Assembly (NCBI GenBank): GCA_030684835.1
Contig: JAUXWZ010000109.1
Coordinates: 49,517-113,516, forward strand
Source of the DNA: Beijerinckiaceae bacterium
Lineage (GTDB): Bacteria; Pseudomonadota; Alphaproteobacteria; Rhizobiales; Beijerinckiaceae
Length of the DNA: 64,000 nucleotides
Direction of reading: 5' to 3'
Below, in pieces: positions 51,277 to 60,517 of this stretch. Under the pieces are notes generated by a model. That model had not been told where the DNA came from. It saw nothing but the letters and a program-made list of their open reading frames with translations, and did no database searches. Position numbers and translations under genes: made by a program. How positions within the stretch are numbered: position 1 is the stretch's first letter; each line of letters opens with the position of its first letter.

Positions 51277-52818
51277 ATGTCAAACTCCCTTGATCGCATC
51301 ACCGCCGCGACCGCGCGCATGCCCCTGCGCAAGACGCTTTTGGGCGCCTGCGCTGCGCTCGCGATCGGCGCTTTCAGTGTTCCTGCCTTCCTGCCGGACG
51401 CGCAGGCGCAGGCGCAGACGCAAGCTCAAAACGATAATCGCGCACAACCGGCCCCCGTCGGTTCGGCCGCTCCGGCTGTCACGATTCCTGGCGCTATTCC
51501 GTCCTTTGCGGACATGATCGACCGGGTGAAGCCCGCAGTCGTGTCTGTGCGCGTTCGTATTGCCGAGAGCGGCGAAGCGAACACGGTCCGCCGCGGCATG
51601 CCGCCGGGCATCCAGCCGGGTGATCCGCTTGAGCGTTTCTTCCGCCGCTTCGGCGAAGAAGGCCAGCGCGCTCGCCCGCGTCAATCCATGGGGCAGGGCT
51701 CCGGCTTCATCATTTCCGCAGACGGCTTTGTCGTCACCAATAATCACGTCGTGAGGAACGCGACTGAAGTCACGCTCGGCCTCGACGATGGACGCAGTGT
51801 GAAGGCGAAGGTCATCGGCACGGATGAGAAGACCGATCTCGCGCTGCTCAAGATCGAAGAGCAGGGAACGTATCCCTTCACCGACTGGGCGGACGGAACG
51901 CCGCGCATCGGCGATTGGGTGCTGGCGGTTGGCAATCCGTTCGGGCTTGGCGGCACAGTGACGGCCGGCATCGTCTCGGCGCGTGGCCGCGACATCGGCG
52001 CTGGTCCCTACGATGATTTCATTCAGATCGATGCGCCCGTGAATCGTGGCAATTCTGGCGGCCCGACCTTTGACATCCAGGGTCGCGTCGTTGGCGTCAA
52101 CACGGCGATCTATTCGCCCAGCGGCGGCAGCGTTGGTATTGGCTTTGCCATTCCCGCCAGTGTCGCCCGCGACGTGATTGCGCAATTGCGTGAGAATGGT
52201 TCGGTATCGCGCGGCTACATTGGCGTCCAGATCCAGGGCATTACGCCCGAGATCGCGGAATCCATGGGCCTGCGCGACAACAAGGGCGCGCTGGTGGCTG
52301 AGGCGCAGGCAAACACGCCGGCGGCCAAGGCAGGCCTTCGCTCCGGCGACGTGATCGTCTCTGTGGACGGCGCCAGAGTTGAAAGCCCCCGTGAACTCTC
52401 GCGCCGGATCGCAGGACTAGGCCCCAAGCGCCAGACGCAGATCGGCTTTGTCCGAGACGGCCGTGAACAGACCGTGAGTGTCCAGCTGGAAGCCTTGCCT
52501 GACCGTACAGCGGATGCGCGCACGGGCCAGAACGATAGCGAGGGCGGCGCTCAGCAGGGCGACGGCCCGCGTCTTGGCCTGCGCCTCGCGCCGGGCAATG
52601 ACGGCGTTCAGGTGGCGGAAGTCGAGCCCGGCAGCCCCGCCGCTAGAACGGGTCTTCGTGAGGGCGACGTCATTCTCGATGTCGCAGGCAAGGCCGTGAA
52701 AAGCCCCAGTGACGTCGCCGAGGCGGTGCGAACCGCACGGTCAGACAAGCGCAAGACCTTGCTGATGCGCGTGCGCTCAGCCGAGGGCGTACGCTTCGTC
52801 GCGGTTCCCACCGCATAA
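51277..52818 (+). CDS. degP: Do-family periplasmic serine protease DegP
   Basis: The 513-residue protease has a long signal peptide (cleavage near DAQA), the triad His in TNNHVVRNA, Asp in EKTDLALLKI and Ser in NRGNSGGPTF, then two PDZ domains (GYIGVQIQGITPE, and LGLRLAPGNDGVQV). It degrades misfolded envelope proteins. GGAGAGAAG precedes ATG 51277. The ccm-degP order is typical for Rhizobiales. Confidence 0.95.
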   Translation: MSNSLDRITAATARMPLRKTLLGACAALAIGAFSVPAFLPDAQAQAQTQAQNDNRAQPAPVGSAAPAVTIPGAIPSFADMIDRVKPAVVSVRVRIAESGEANTVRRGMPPGIQPGDPLERFFRRFGEEGQRARPRQSMGQGSGFIISADGFVVTNNHVVRNATEVTLGLDDGRSVKAKVIGTDEKTDLALLKIEEQGTYPFTDWADGTPRIGDWVLAVGNPFGLGGTVTAGIVSARGRDIGAGPYDDFIQIDAPVNRGNSGGPTFDIQGRVVGVNTAIYSPSGGSVGIGFAIPASVARDVIAQLRENGSVSRGYIGVQIQGITPEIAESMGLRDNKGALVAEAQANTPAAKAGLRSGDVIVSVDGARVESPRELSRRIAGLGPKRQTQIGFVRDGREQTVSVQLEALPDRTADARTGQNDSEGGAQQGDGPRLGLRLAPGNDGVQVAEVEPGSPAARTGLREGDVILDVAGKAVKSPSDVAEAVRTARSDKRKTLLMRVRSAEGVRFVAVPTA

Positions 52819-52868
52819 TGACTCACCCCGAACGCTCAGCGCTCCGCCGCGGCATGATCTGAGAAGAG

Positions 52869-52899
52869 AACGGCAGGTCGCAACAGGCCTGCCGTTTTT
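52869..52899 (+). terminator. Intrinsic terminator after degP
   Basis: AACGGCAGG, a 10-base loop and CCTGCCGTT form a perfect 9-bp stem continuing into a T-run. It separates degP from the next two-component operon. Confidence 0.85.
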
Positions 52900-52915
52900 A
52901 TTGAGGATTGGTTAT

Positions 52916-53608
52916 ATGTCTGAAATGCGCATTCTGATCATTGAGGATGACCCCGAGGCGGCCACCTACCTCGTGAAGGCATTTCGGGAGGCCGGCCATT
53001 CCGCAGACCACGCGGCTGATGGGCTCGCAGGCTATGCGCGCGCTTCAGATGGCGACTACGACGTTCTGATCGTTGATCGCATGTTGCCGAAGATGGACGG
53101 CCTCAGCCTCATCGGCGGCCTGCGTGAACAAAAGATCGAAACGCCGGTCCTCATCCTGTCCGCGTTGGGTCAGGTGGACGATCGCGTGAAGGGGTTGCGC
53201 GCGGGGGGCGATGATTACTTGGGCAAACCCTACGCGTTCTCCGAATTGCTCGCGCGCGTCGAAGTGCTTTCGCGCCGCAAGAATGTGGCGCCTGGCGCGC
53301 CGACCGTCTTGCGTGTCGCTGATCTGGAGCTTGATCGCCTTGGCCACACGCTCACGCGCGCAGGCAAGGACATTCCGCTTCAGCCGCGCGAATATCGATT
53401 GCTGGAATATCTCATGCGTCACGCGGGGCAGGTGGTCACGCGCACCATGCTTCTCGAACACGTCTGGGACTATCACTTCGATCCGCAGACCAACGTCATT
53501 GATGTCCACATCTCGCGCCTGCGGGCCAAGATCGACAAGGGTTTCACTACGCCCCTTCTGCACACCGTGCGCGGTGCTGGATACATGATCCGTGACAGCG
53601 CTCGGTAA
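52916..53608 (+). CDS. OmpR-type response regulator
   Basis: The 230-residue regulator has a receiver (IIEDDPEAATYLVKAF, phospho-Asp in LIVDRMLP, Lys in YLGKPY) and a winged helix (LQPREYRLLEYLMRHAGQVVTR, DPQTNVIDVHISRLRAKID). GAGG lies 10 bases before ATG 52916. It overlaps the kinase gene by 17 bases. From memory this pair sits between degP and glnE in Rhizobiales; its targets are unknown. Confidence 0.9.
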   Translation: MSEMRILIIEDDPEAATYLVKAFREAGHSADHAADGLAGYARASDGDYDVLIVDRMLPKMDGLSLIGGLREQKIETPVLILSALGQVDDRVKGLRAGGDDYLGKPYAFSELLARVEVLSRRKNVAPGAPTVLRVADLELDRLGHTLTRAGKDIPLQPREYRLLEYLMRHAGQVVTRTMLLEHVWDYHFDPQTNVIDVHISRLRAKIDKGFTTPLLHTVRGAGYMIRDSAR

Positions 53609-54998
53609 ACTCTTCCGCACCACAGCCTTCAAGCTGTCCATCGCTTATCTGATTGTCTTTGCGATTCTTGCTGGTGCAGTGATGTTCTGGGTGTCGGTCG
53701 ACATGCGCCGCGTTATCGACGAGCACGTCGAAGCGACGATTGAAGCCGAAATCAAAGGTCTTTCCGACCTCTACCGACAAGGCGGCGTGCGTCGGCTTGT
53801 CGAGATCATCGACCGGCGCTCGCGACAGCCTGGCGCATCGCTTTACCTTGTCACCAATTTCCAAGGCCAGGCCATTGCTGGCAACATTCTCGATCTGCCA
53901 GCAGGTGTCCTGACATCGCCCGGCATCCGCGAAACAGCTTATGAACGCGTGGGCGAACCTGGGGTCGACCGTCGCGCGCTGGCGCGCATCTTCGTTTTGC
54001 CCGGCGGCTTTCGTCTGCTCGTGGGGCGCGATCTGGAAGACCGCGAGACAATTGCGCGCATCTTCGGACGCGCGCTGCTCACATCTCTGTTCTGGATCAC
54101 AATCATCGGGATGATAGGCGGTCTGTTCGTCGCGCAACGCGTTCTGCGTCGCGTGGACGCTATGAACGACAGCGCGCAAAGGATCATGGAAGGCAACCTG
54201 GCGCAGCGTCTCCCGGTTGGCAGATCCAATGACGAATTGGATCGACTTGCGACCAACCTGAACTCAATGCTCGAACGCATCCAGGAATTGATGACTGGCC
54301 TGCGAGAAGTGTCCGACAATATCGCGCACGATTTGAAGACGCCCCTGACGCGTTTGCGTAACCACGCAGAGCAGGCTCTACGCACATCGGGCTCGCCCGA
54401 AGACTACCGCGCCTCGCTTGAAAAAATGATCGATGAAAGCGATAACCTCATCGGCATCTTCAACGCGCTTCTCACGATCGCACGCCTTGAGGCAGGCGCC
54501 GAACCGCCTGCGCCCAAACGCTTCGATGCAGGTAAGGTCGCGAAAGACGTAGCCGAACTTTATGAACCGCTTGCCGAAGAGGCTGGCTTTTCACTGACCG
54601 TTGATGTCGCCACCGATTGCTGGGCCAACGGTAATCGCGAACTTGTCAGTCAGGCGTTGGCCAATCTCGTGGACAACGCGCTCAAGTATGGCGCCCCCGA
54701 AAACGTCACAAGCGAACGCGCTGTCCGGATGGAGATTCGACGGAGCAAACAGACGGTGGAAATATCTGTCGCTGATCGCGGCGCGGGAATTCCGACGCCT
54801 GACCGCGAGCGTGTTCTGGGTCGCTTCGTCCGCCTTGAAGGTTCGCGTTCGCAGCCCGGCTCTGGCCTCGGTCTCTCGCTTGCCGCAGCTGTCGCGCGCC
54901 TTCACAATGGGTCCATACGACTCGAGGACAACGCCCCGGGCCTACGCGTAACGATCGCCATTCCCGCTGCAGACGAGACTGCGATCAAGCCGGATTGA
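53592..54998 (+). CDS. HAMP sensor histidine kinase
   Basis: The 468-residue kinase has two membrane segments (about 15-36 and 155-178), a periplasmic sensor, HAMP (RVLRRVDAMNDSAQRIMEGNL), H-box SDNIAHDLKTPLTRLRNHAEQ, N-box ALANLVDNALKYG and G-box GAGIP with GSGLGLSLA. Start is GTG 53592 inside the regulator gene. Confidence 0.9.
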   Translation: MTALGKLFRTTAFKLSIAYLIVFAILAGAVMFWVSVDMRRVIDEHVEATIEAEIKGLSDLYRQGGVRRLVEIIDRRSRQPGASLYLVTNFQGQAIAGNILDLPAGVLTSPGIRETAYERVGEPGVDRRALARIFVLPGGFRLLVGRDLEDRETIARIFGRALLTSLFWITIIGMIGGLFVAQRVLRRVDAMNDSAQRIMEGNLAQRLPVGRSNDELDRLATNLNSMLERIQELMTGLREVSDNIAHDLKTPLTRLRNHAEQALRTSGSPEDYRASLEKMIDESDNLIGIFNALLTIARLEAGAEPPAPKRFDAGKVAKDVAELYEPLAEEAGFSLTVDVATDCWANGNRELVSQALANLVDNALKYGAPENVTSERAVRMEIRRSKQTVEISVADRGAGIPTPDRERVLGRFVRLEGSRSQPGSGLGLSLAAAVARLHNGSIRLEDNAPGLRVTIAIPAADETAIKPD

Positions 54999-55002
54999 AA
55001 TT

Positions 55003-57951
55003 ATGAAAAACAAGAATAACGCGCCCACCCCGAAATCCGCAGCGCTTGCAGATCGCCTCATTTCAGCGCCACAGCTTTCCGATGCGCCGCTCGCGCAGGC
55101 GAAGATGAAGGATCTTCTCGCAGAGGCCGACGGCGCATTCGCAAAATTGGTAAAGCGAAAGAATGTCGCCGCGCTGCTCCTGGGGATAGCAGACCACTCC
55201 CCCTATCTATGGCGCCTTGCGCACGCCCAGCCCATTCGCCTTGCTGCCCTTCTCACGCGCGATCCCGACGAAAGCCTTGCGCTTTGCCTGTCGCAGATGC
55301 GCGCCCGCTGCGACGCCGCTGTCGAAGATGATGACATGATGAGCGCCTTGCGCGCCGCCAAGCATGAGAGCCACCTTGTCATAGCGCTCGCAGACATTGG
55401 CGGCGTCTGGGATGTTGTGGACGTGACGCGCGCGTTGACGGCCTACGCCGACGCAGCTGTCTCAAGCACGATACGTTATTTGTTGCGCGCGGGCGCAGCG
55501 GCAGGCCGACTTGAACTCATCGACAATGCAGATCCCGAGAAGGACTGCGGCTTTGTAATCCTGGCGCTCGGTAAGCACGGGTCAGGTGAACTTAATTACT
55601 CAAGTGATGTCGATTTGGTCGCATTCTTCGATCCTGAATCAAAGATCATGCGCGAAGGGGTCGTGGCCTCTCCTGTATTTGTGCGCATGACACAGGCGTT
55701 GTCCCGTCTATTGCAGGAGCGCACGCACGAAGGCTACGCGCTCCGTGTCGATTTACGTTTGCGGCCCGATCCGGGCTCGACAAGCGTTGCGGTCTCGCTT
55801 CCAGCCGCGTTTGATTATTACGAAACGCTTGGCCAAAATTGGGAGCGCGCGGCTTTCATCAAGGCGCGGCCTGTCGCTGGCGATCACGCTATGGGCGCAA
55901 AATTTCTCGCCGACCTTGCGCCCTTCATCTGGCGCAAATATTTCGACTACGCGGCCATTGCTGACATCCACGCAATGAAGCGGCAAATCCACGCCGTGCG
56001 CGGGCACGCCGATATCGCAGTCGCCGGCCACGACGTCAAACTTGGACGCGGCGGTATTCGGGAAGTTGAATTCTTTGTTCAAACGCAGCAACTGATCTTT
56101 GGCGGCAGGCGCACGCATTTGCGTGGCTCGCGCACGCTTGACATGCTTGTTGAACTGCAGCGCGATGGCTGGGTGACGCAGGACGCAGTCGATGATCTGT
56201 CTCTAGCGTACAAACATTTACGAACCGTCGAGCACAGACTTCAGATGGTCGCTGACGAACAGACTCAGCGATTGCCCTCGAACGAAGATGAGCTCTATCG
56301 CTTCGCGCTCTTCTGCGCGCATCCAGACCTGGTCAGCTTTTCGAATACGCTCACAACGCAAATGCAGAATGTCGAGACCCATTACGCAAGGCTTTTCGAG
56401 CACGCGCCGGGCCTCGATACAGAAAGCGGAAGCCTGGTCTTTACGGGCGTTTCCGACGATCCGGAAACGCTTGAGACACTGACCCGCATGGGCTTCATGG
56501 AGCCCGCGCGCGTTACTGAAACGGTGCGCGGATGGCACTTTGGCCGGCGCGCTGCGGTGCAGAGTGCGCGCGCGCGTGAAGTTCTCACCGAGCTGGTGCC
56601 AGCCTTGCTTGAAGCCTTTTCGGGCAGCGGCGACCCTGACGCGGCTCTTGCCGCTTTTGACATGGCAATGGCGCGCATGCCTGCGGCAGTCGAGCTTTTC
56701 TCGATTCTCAAGTCCAACGCCGCAGTGCGCGAACTTTTCGGCGATATCCTCGGTGGCGCCCCGCGTCTCGCCAATGTTGTTGCGCAACGTCCGCACGTTC
56801 TTGACGCCGCAATCGATCCGGTGCTGTTACGCGCTCAACCAAGCGAAGATTCTTACCACAAGCGCATTGGCGACGTGCTGGAAAGCGCCGTAAGTACGGA
56901 AGTCTTTCTGGATGAAATCCGGCAGGTTTCCAAAGAGGAAGTGTTTCTGATTGGCGTGCGCGTACTTTCAGGCGCGCTTGATCCTGTCGCTGCGGGCCCC
57001 GCTTATTCGGCGCTTGCCTCCGCAGTTGTGCGCGCAAGCCTTGCGCATGTTGAACGCGTGTTCCGAATTGAACATGGCGTTGTGCCCGAAGGCAGGTGCG
57101 TCGTTCTTGGAATGGGCAAGTTGGGATCGCGCGAAATGACCGCGACGTCAGACCTTGACCTTATTCTTCTCTACGATTTTAACGAGGCTGAAGCAGATTC
57201 TGATGGTCGCCGTCCGCTTCACGCCACGCAATACTATACGCGTCTGACGCAACGTCTCATTTCTGCACTGACGGTTTCGACCCGCCGGGGCGATTTGTAT
57301 GAAGTTGACATGCGACTTCGCCCGTCGGGCCGTCAAGGACCGGTTGCAACAAAGCTCAGTAGCTTCAAAGATTATCAGGCTAATGAAGCTGAGACCTGGG
57401 AGCTAATGGCGCTGACAAGAGGGCGTAGCATTGCCGGTGACGATACCCTGGCTGAAGATGTGCGTGCTGTCATCTCCACTGCGGTGCAACGCGAACGGGA
57501 TGACGTCGTCCTGCGCAGCGATGTTTGGGAGATGCGCGAGCTGATCGCTCGCGAGAAAGGCGATGGTGATATCTGGGATTTGAAACTCGTGGCGGGCGGG
57601 CTCCTCGATCTTGAATTCATCGCGCAGTATCTGGCGCTGCGCCATGCCAGAAATACCCCAGAAATTCTCGATGTTTCTGTTACGGCCGTTTTAAAAAATG
57701 CTGGGTCGTGTGGATTTCTGAAGCCTGATCAGAGCGCGACACTTTGCGCAGCGCACGAACTTTATACCAGCGTGATGCAAATGGTGCGTCTCTCGATTGG
57801 AGAAGCGTTCGATCCTGCGACGGCGGCGCCGGGCGTGCTTCGCCGCATCGCGTTTGCCGCACGTGCGCCGGACTTTCGCGCCGTCGAGAGCGAACTGGCC
57901 GAGCGGCGCTCGCAGGTGAGGGATATCTTCAATCAGGTTCTTGGCGACTAG
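55003..57951 (+). CDS. glnE: Bifunctional glutamine synthetase adenylyltransferase/deadenylylase
   Basis: The 982-residue enzyme has two nucleotidyltransferase domains, each with the paired Asp motif: YSSDVDLVAFFD near residue 200 (adenylyl removal) and ATSDLDLILLYDF near residue 714 (adenylylation), with helical regulatory regions between. GlnE tunes glutamine synthetase to nitrogen supply. Length is normal. It ends convergently 25 bases from the pleC stop. Confidence 0.97.
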   Translation: MKNKNNAPTPKSAALADRLISAPQLSDAPLAQAKMKDLLAEADGAFAKLVKRKNVAALLLGIADHSPYLWRLAHAQPIRLAALLTRDPDESLALCLSQMRARCDAAVEDDDMMSALRAAKHESHLVIALADIGGVWDVVDVTRALTAYADAAVSSTIRYLLRAGAAAGRLELIDNADPEKDCGFVILALGKHGSGELNYSSDVDLVAFFDPESKIMREGVVASPVFVRMTQALSRLLQERTHEGYALRVDLRLRPDPGSTSVAVSLPAAFDYYETLGQNWERAAFIKARPVAGDHAMGAKFLADLAPFIWRKYFDYAAIADIHAMKRQIHAVRGHADIAVAGHDVKLGRGGIREVEFFVQTQQLIFGGRRTHLRGSRTLDMLVELQRDGWVTQDAVDDLSLAYKHLRTVEHRLQMVADEQTQRLPSNEDELYRFALFCAHPDLVSFSNTLTTQMQNVETHYARLFEHAPGLDTESGSLVFTGVSDDPETLETLTRMGFMEPARVTETVRGWHFGRRAAVQSARAREVLTELVPALLEAFSGSGDPDAALAAFDMAMARMPAAVELFSILKSNAAVRELFGDILGGAPRLANVVAQRPHVLDAAIDPVLLRAQPSEDSYHKRIGDVLESAVSTEVFLDEIRQVSKEEVFLIGVRVLSGALDPVAAGPAYSALASAVVRASLAHVERVFRIEHGVVPEGRCVVLGMGKLGSREMTATSDLDLILLYDFNEAEADSDGRRPLHATQYYTRLTQRLISALTVSTRRGDLYEVDMRLRPSGRQGPVATKLSSFKDYQANEAETWELMALTRGRSIAGDDTLAEDVRAVISTAVQRERDDVVLRSDVWEMRELIAREKGDGDIWDLKLVAGGLLDLEFIAQYLALRHARNTPEILDVSVTAVLKNAGSCGFLKPDQSATLCAAHELYTSVMQMVRLSIGEAFDPATAAPGVLRRIAFAARAPDFRAVESELAERRSQVRDIFNQVLGD

Positions 57952-57953
57952 TC

Positions 57954-57971
57954 CGGCGTTTCTATACGCCG
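57954..57971. terminator. Weak bidirectional hairpin between glnE and pleC
   Basis: CGGCGT, 6-base loop, ACGCCG, with short T-rich flanks, in the 24-base gap between convergent genes. Confidence 0.35.
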
Positions 57972-57975
57972 CGTT

Positions 57976-60318
57976 TCAAGCCGCAGCTTCGTCGGACCCA
58001 TCTTTCACCTCACCGCAAGCGCGTGCGCGCGCTGCAATGGCTTTCAGCGCGCCGGGCGAGATGGGAAGGCGCACGCGTACAACGGTCCCGCGTCCCTCTT
58101 GTGAGCGGATGCGCAAAGAGCCTCCGTGCAGCTCCGCAAGTGATCGGGCAATCGCCAATCCCAGGCCAGATCCTTTCATCCCGTTTTGAAGAGGCGAGTT
58201 TATTTGCTCGAACGGCCGGCAGATGCGATCGAGCGCCTGGCGCGGAATGCCAACGCCTGAGTCTTCCACGAATATATGCATTGCGCCATCGACGAGTCGG
58301 CAACGCAGACTGACGCGCCCTCCCTGCAGAGAAAACTTGATGGCGTTACGCATCAGCTTTCCAATGATCTTTTCAAGCGCCTCCCGGTCCGCGCGTACGG
58401 GAATACCGGGAAGCATTTCGACGCGGAGCACGATTTCCTTTTCGGCAGCCTCCGCCTTGATGCTTTCAAGAACGGTCTCCACCACAACGTCGATATCAAA
58501 CTCCGTTCTAACTAACAGCATTCGTCCCGCCTCAAGCGTGGACATGTCAAGAACGTCGCTGATAATTCCGAGTAGATGCTGACCGCTGGCGCGGATATGC
58601 TCGGCGTAGTCGATATAACGCGAACATCCGAGCTCGCCGAACGTCTGCCTCTCCATTATCTCCGAAAAGCCAATGATTGCATTGAGGGGTGTTCTGAGCT
58701 CGTGGCTCATGTTGGCTAGAAAATCGGATTTCGCGCTGCTTGCGAGTTCGGCCTCTGCCTTTTGTTCGAGGTAGCGCTCGGCGAGGTCCGCTAATTGTTG
58801 CGCCTGCAGCTCAAGCGTTTGACGCGACCTGCGCAGGTCCGCCACCATGCCGGTCAGCCTTCGCTCCGACTCCATCAGCTTTTCTTCGTGCTGTTTGTGA
58901 ATCGAAATGTCGGTCCCCACAGAAACATAGCCGCCGTCTTTGGTCACTCGCTCGTTTATTTGCAGCCAGCGCCCATCGGCGAGCTGCGCTTCATAGGAAC
59001 GTGCCCCGTTCAACGGACGTTCCGGAACAGGGACTTGCGTGACTACGAGCGGCTGCGATCCTTGGCGCATGATGTCGTCGTAGTGCGCGCCTGACTTTTC
59101 GACACTTGCGGGCAAGTTATGCAGACGCAGAAACTTGGAATTGCAAAGAACAAGTTTTTTGTCTGCGTCCCAAAGGACGAAGGCTTCAGAGATGGCCTCG
59201 ATTGCGTCCTGCAGCCGTTCGCCCGCGGTGCGAGTGCTTTCAGCAAGTTTCTTTTGCTCGGTAGTGTCAATCGCGATGCCAACAAGATGCAGACCGTCGT
59301 CGCGGGAGTGCCGCACGACCTCGGCGCGCGCACGCAACCACTTCCATTCGCCGTCGCCCGTGCGCATGCGGAACGTGCGATCAATGCTCTTGACCTTCGA
59401 ATTGATCAGCGTCTTGGCGACCTCTGTCAGATCAATATCGGCGGAATTCATCATCGAGTTGACTTCGCCAATAGACAGCGAGCCCATGCGCGCAGGTTGG
59501 CGAAGCATGTCGAACATGGAGTTCGACCACATGATGCGACCTCTTGCGAGATCCCAGTCCCACAGTCCGCAATGACCTCTGTTGAGCGCAACGTCGATGC
59601 GTGCGCCCAGTTGATCACACTGCTGCGCGATCTCCCGTGCGCGGTTCGCTTGCCATTGATACGCAAACGCCAAGAGGATAGTCACAAGAATCGTCGAGCC
59701 CACGAGTATGGCCAGCCGCAAGGTTGAAGAGCGCCATTGCGCCAATATGTCCGCTTTGCTTTGAATGATCGCGACGTGGCCATGCGGCGCGCGTAGCGTG
59801 CGAGCACTCGCGAAAGCTTCGTCTCCATTGTCTAGGCGCATCGTCATCACACCGGCCTTTTCGCCGAATATCGTGATGGGCAGCGCGCTCCCCAGCTTGT
59901 TTGCGAGTGGCCCGCCAGCATCGTCGCTCGCATTAAGGCTACCGATAATCTGGCCTTGCGCATCAGTCAGATAAAATCGTCGTTCGCTTGGCGCGAGACG
60001 CGCCGGGAGAGTAGTTTTTATAGTTTTGAGAGGCGCTGCTCCGGACGCATTGCTTGTTTGTAGCGCAGTGGAAATAAATGCTGCCGCTGTCTCGATGTCA
60101 GCCTTTGCGTCTTCCAGCGCGTCCACGCGGGCCTTGCTGGCGAAGATTACGCTCGTGACCAGTAAAGCTGCACAGAAAAGGCTAGCCATAACCGGTACGG
60201 CGAAGCGCATAAGCGCCTCTGCCGCGTATGATTTAGCACTTTCGGGCGCAATAGCGCGCACGCCTTCTGCCGACGCGGTCGCATGCGCGATCGCGTCCGA
60301 CACGTATAAACGTGTCAT
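57976..60318 (-). CDS. pleC: PAS-containing sensor histidine kinase, PleC-like
   Basis: The 780-residue kinase has membrane segments near residues 37-58 and 205-225 around a periplasmic domain, then PAS domains (about 245-370 with GHCGLWDWDLARGRIMWSNS; 375-490), and the kinase core: H-box MSHELRTPLNAIIGFSEIM near residue 540, DMSTLEAGRM, N-box IIGKLMRNAIKFS, G-boxes GVGIP and GSGLGLAI. From memory pleC lies beside glnE in S. meliloti. PleC dephosphorylates DivK, opposing DivJ. A CtrA-like box lies about 95-111 bases upstream. Confidence 0.82.
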   Translation of the reverse strand: MTRLYVSDAIAHATASAEGVRAIAPESAKSYAAEALMRFAVPVMASLFCAALLVTSVIFASKARVDALEDAKADIETAAAFISTALQTSNASGAAPLKTIKTTLPARLAPSERRFYLTDAQGQIIGSLNASDDAGGPLANKLGSALPITIFGEKAGVMTMRLDNGDEAFASARTLRAPHGHVAIIQSKADILAQWRSSTLRLAILVGSTILVTILLAFAYQWQANRAREIAQQCDQLGARIDVALNRGHCGLWDWDLARGRIMWSNSMFDMLRQPARMGSLSIGEVNSMMNSADIDLTEVAKTLINSKVKSIDRTFRMRTGDGEWKWLRARAEVVRHSRDDGLHLVGIAIDTTEQKKLAESTRTAGERLQDAIEAISEAFVLWDADKKLVLCNSKFLRLHNLPASVEKSGAHYDDIMRQGSQPLVVTQVPVPERPLNGARSYEAQLADGRWLQINERVTKDGGYVSVGTDISIHKQHEEKLMESERRLTGMVADLRRSRQTLELQAQQLADLAERYLEQKAEAELASSAKSDFLANMSHELRTPLNAIIGFSEIMERQTFGELGCSRYIDYAEHIRASGQHLLGIISDVLDMSTLEAGRMLLVRTEFDIDVVVETVLESIKAEAAEKEIVLRVEMLPGIPVRADREALEKIIGKLMRNAIKFSLQGGRVSLRCRLVDGAMHIFVEDSGVGIPRQALDRICRPFEQINSPLQNGMKGSGLGLAIARSLAELHGGSLRIRSQEGRGTVVRVRLPISPGALKAIAARARACGEVKDGSDEAAA

Positions 60319-60412
60319 GGATGGCCCCCTCGGAGATCTTGAGATCCGCTACCATGTGCCGCATCGCAGCGAATCACCTTCAGTTGAATCCGAGGCCGCT
60401 CGTTTGTCCAGA

Positions 60413-60429
60413 GGTTAATGGATCGTCAA
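60413..60429 (-). promoter_or_regulatory. CtrA-like box upstream of pleC
   Basis: On the minus strand TTGA-N7-TTAACC, one mismatch to TTAA-N7-TTAAC; 11 of the 12 bases around the second half-site match the box at 17673-17689. Confidence 0.4.
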
Positions 60430-60517
60430 CGCGGAGATTCTAGGGCCAGCAAAGCGTCGTGCGTTGCCTTCATGCGACAATGTCTTTTGCTGTGAGTCGC
60501 TTAGTGAAGGCGCAGCT

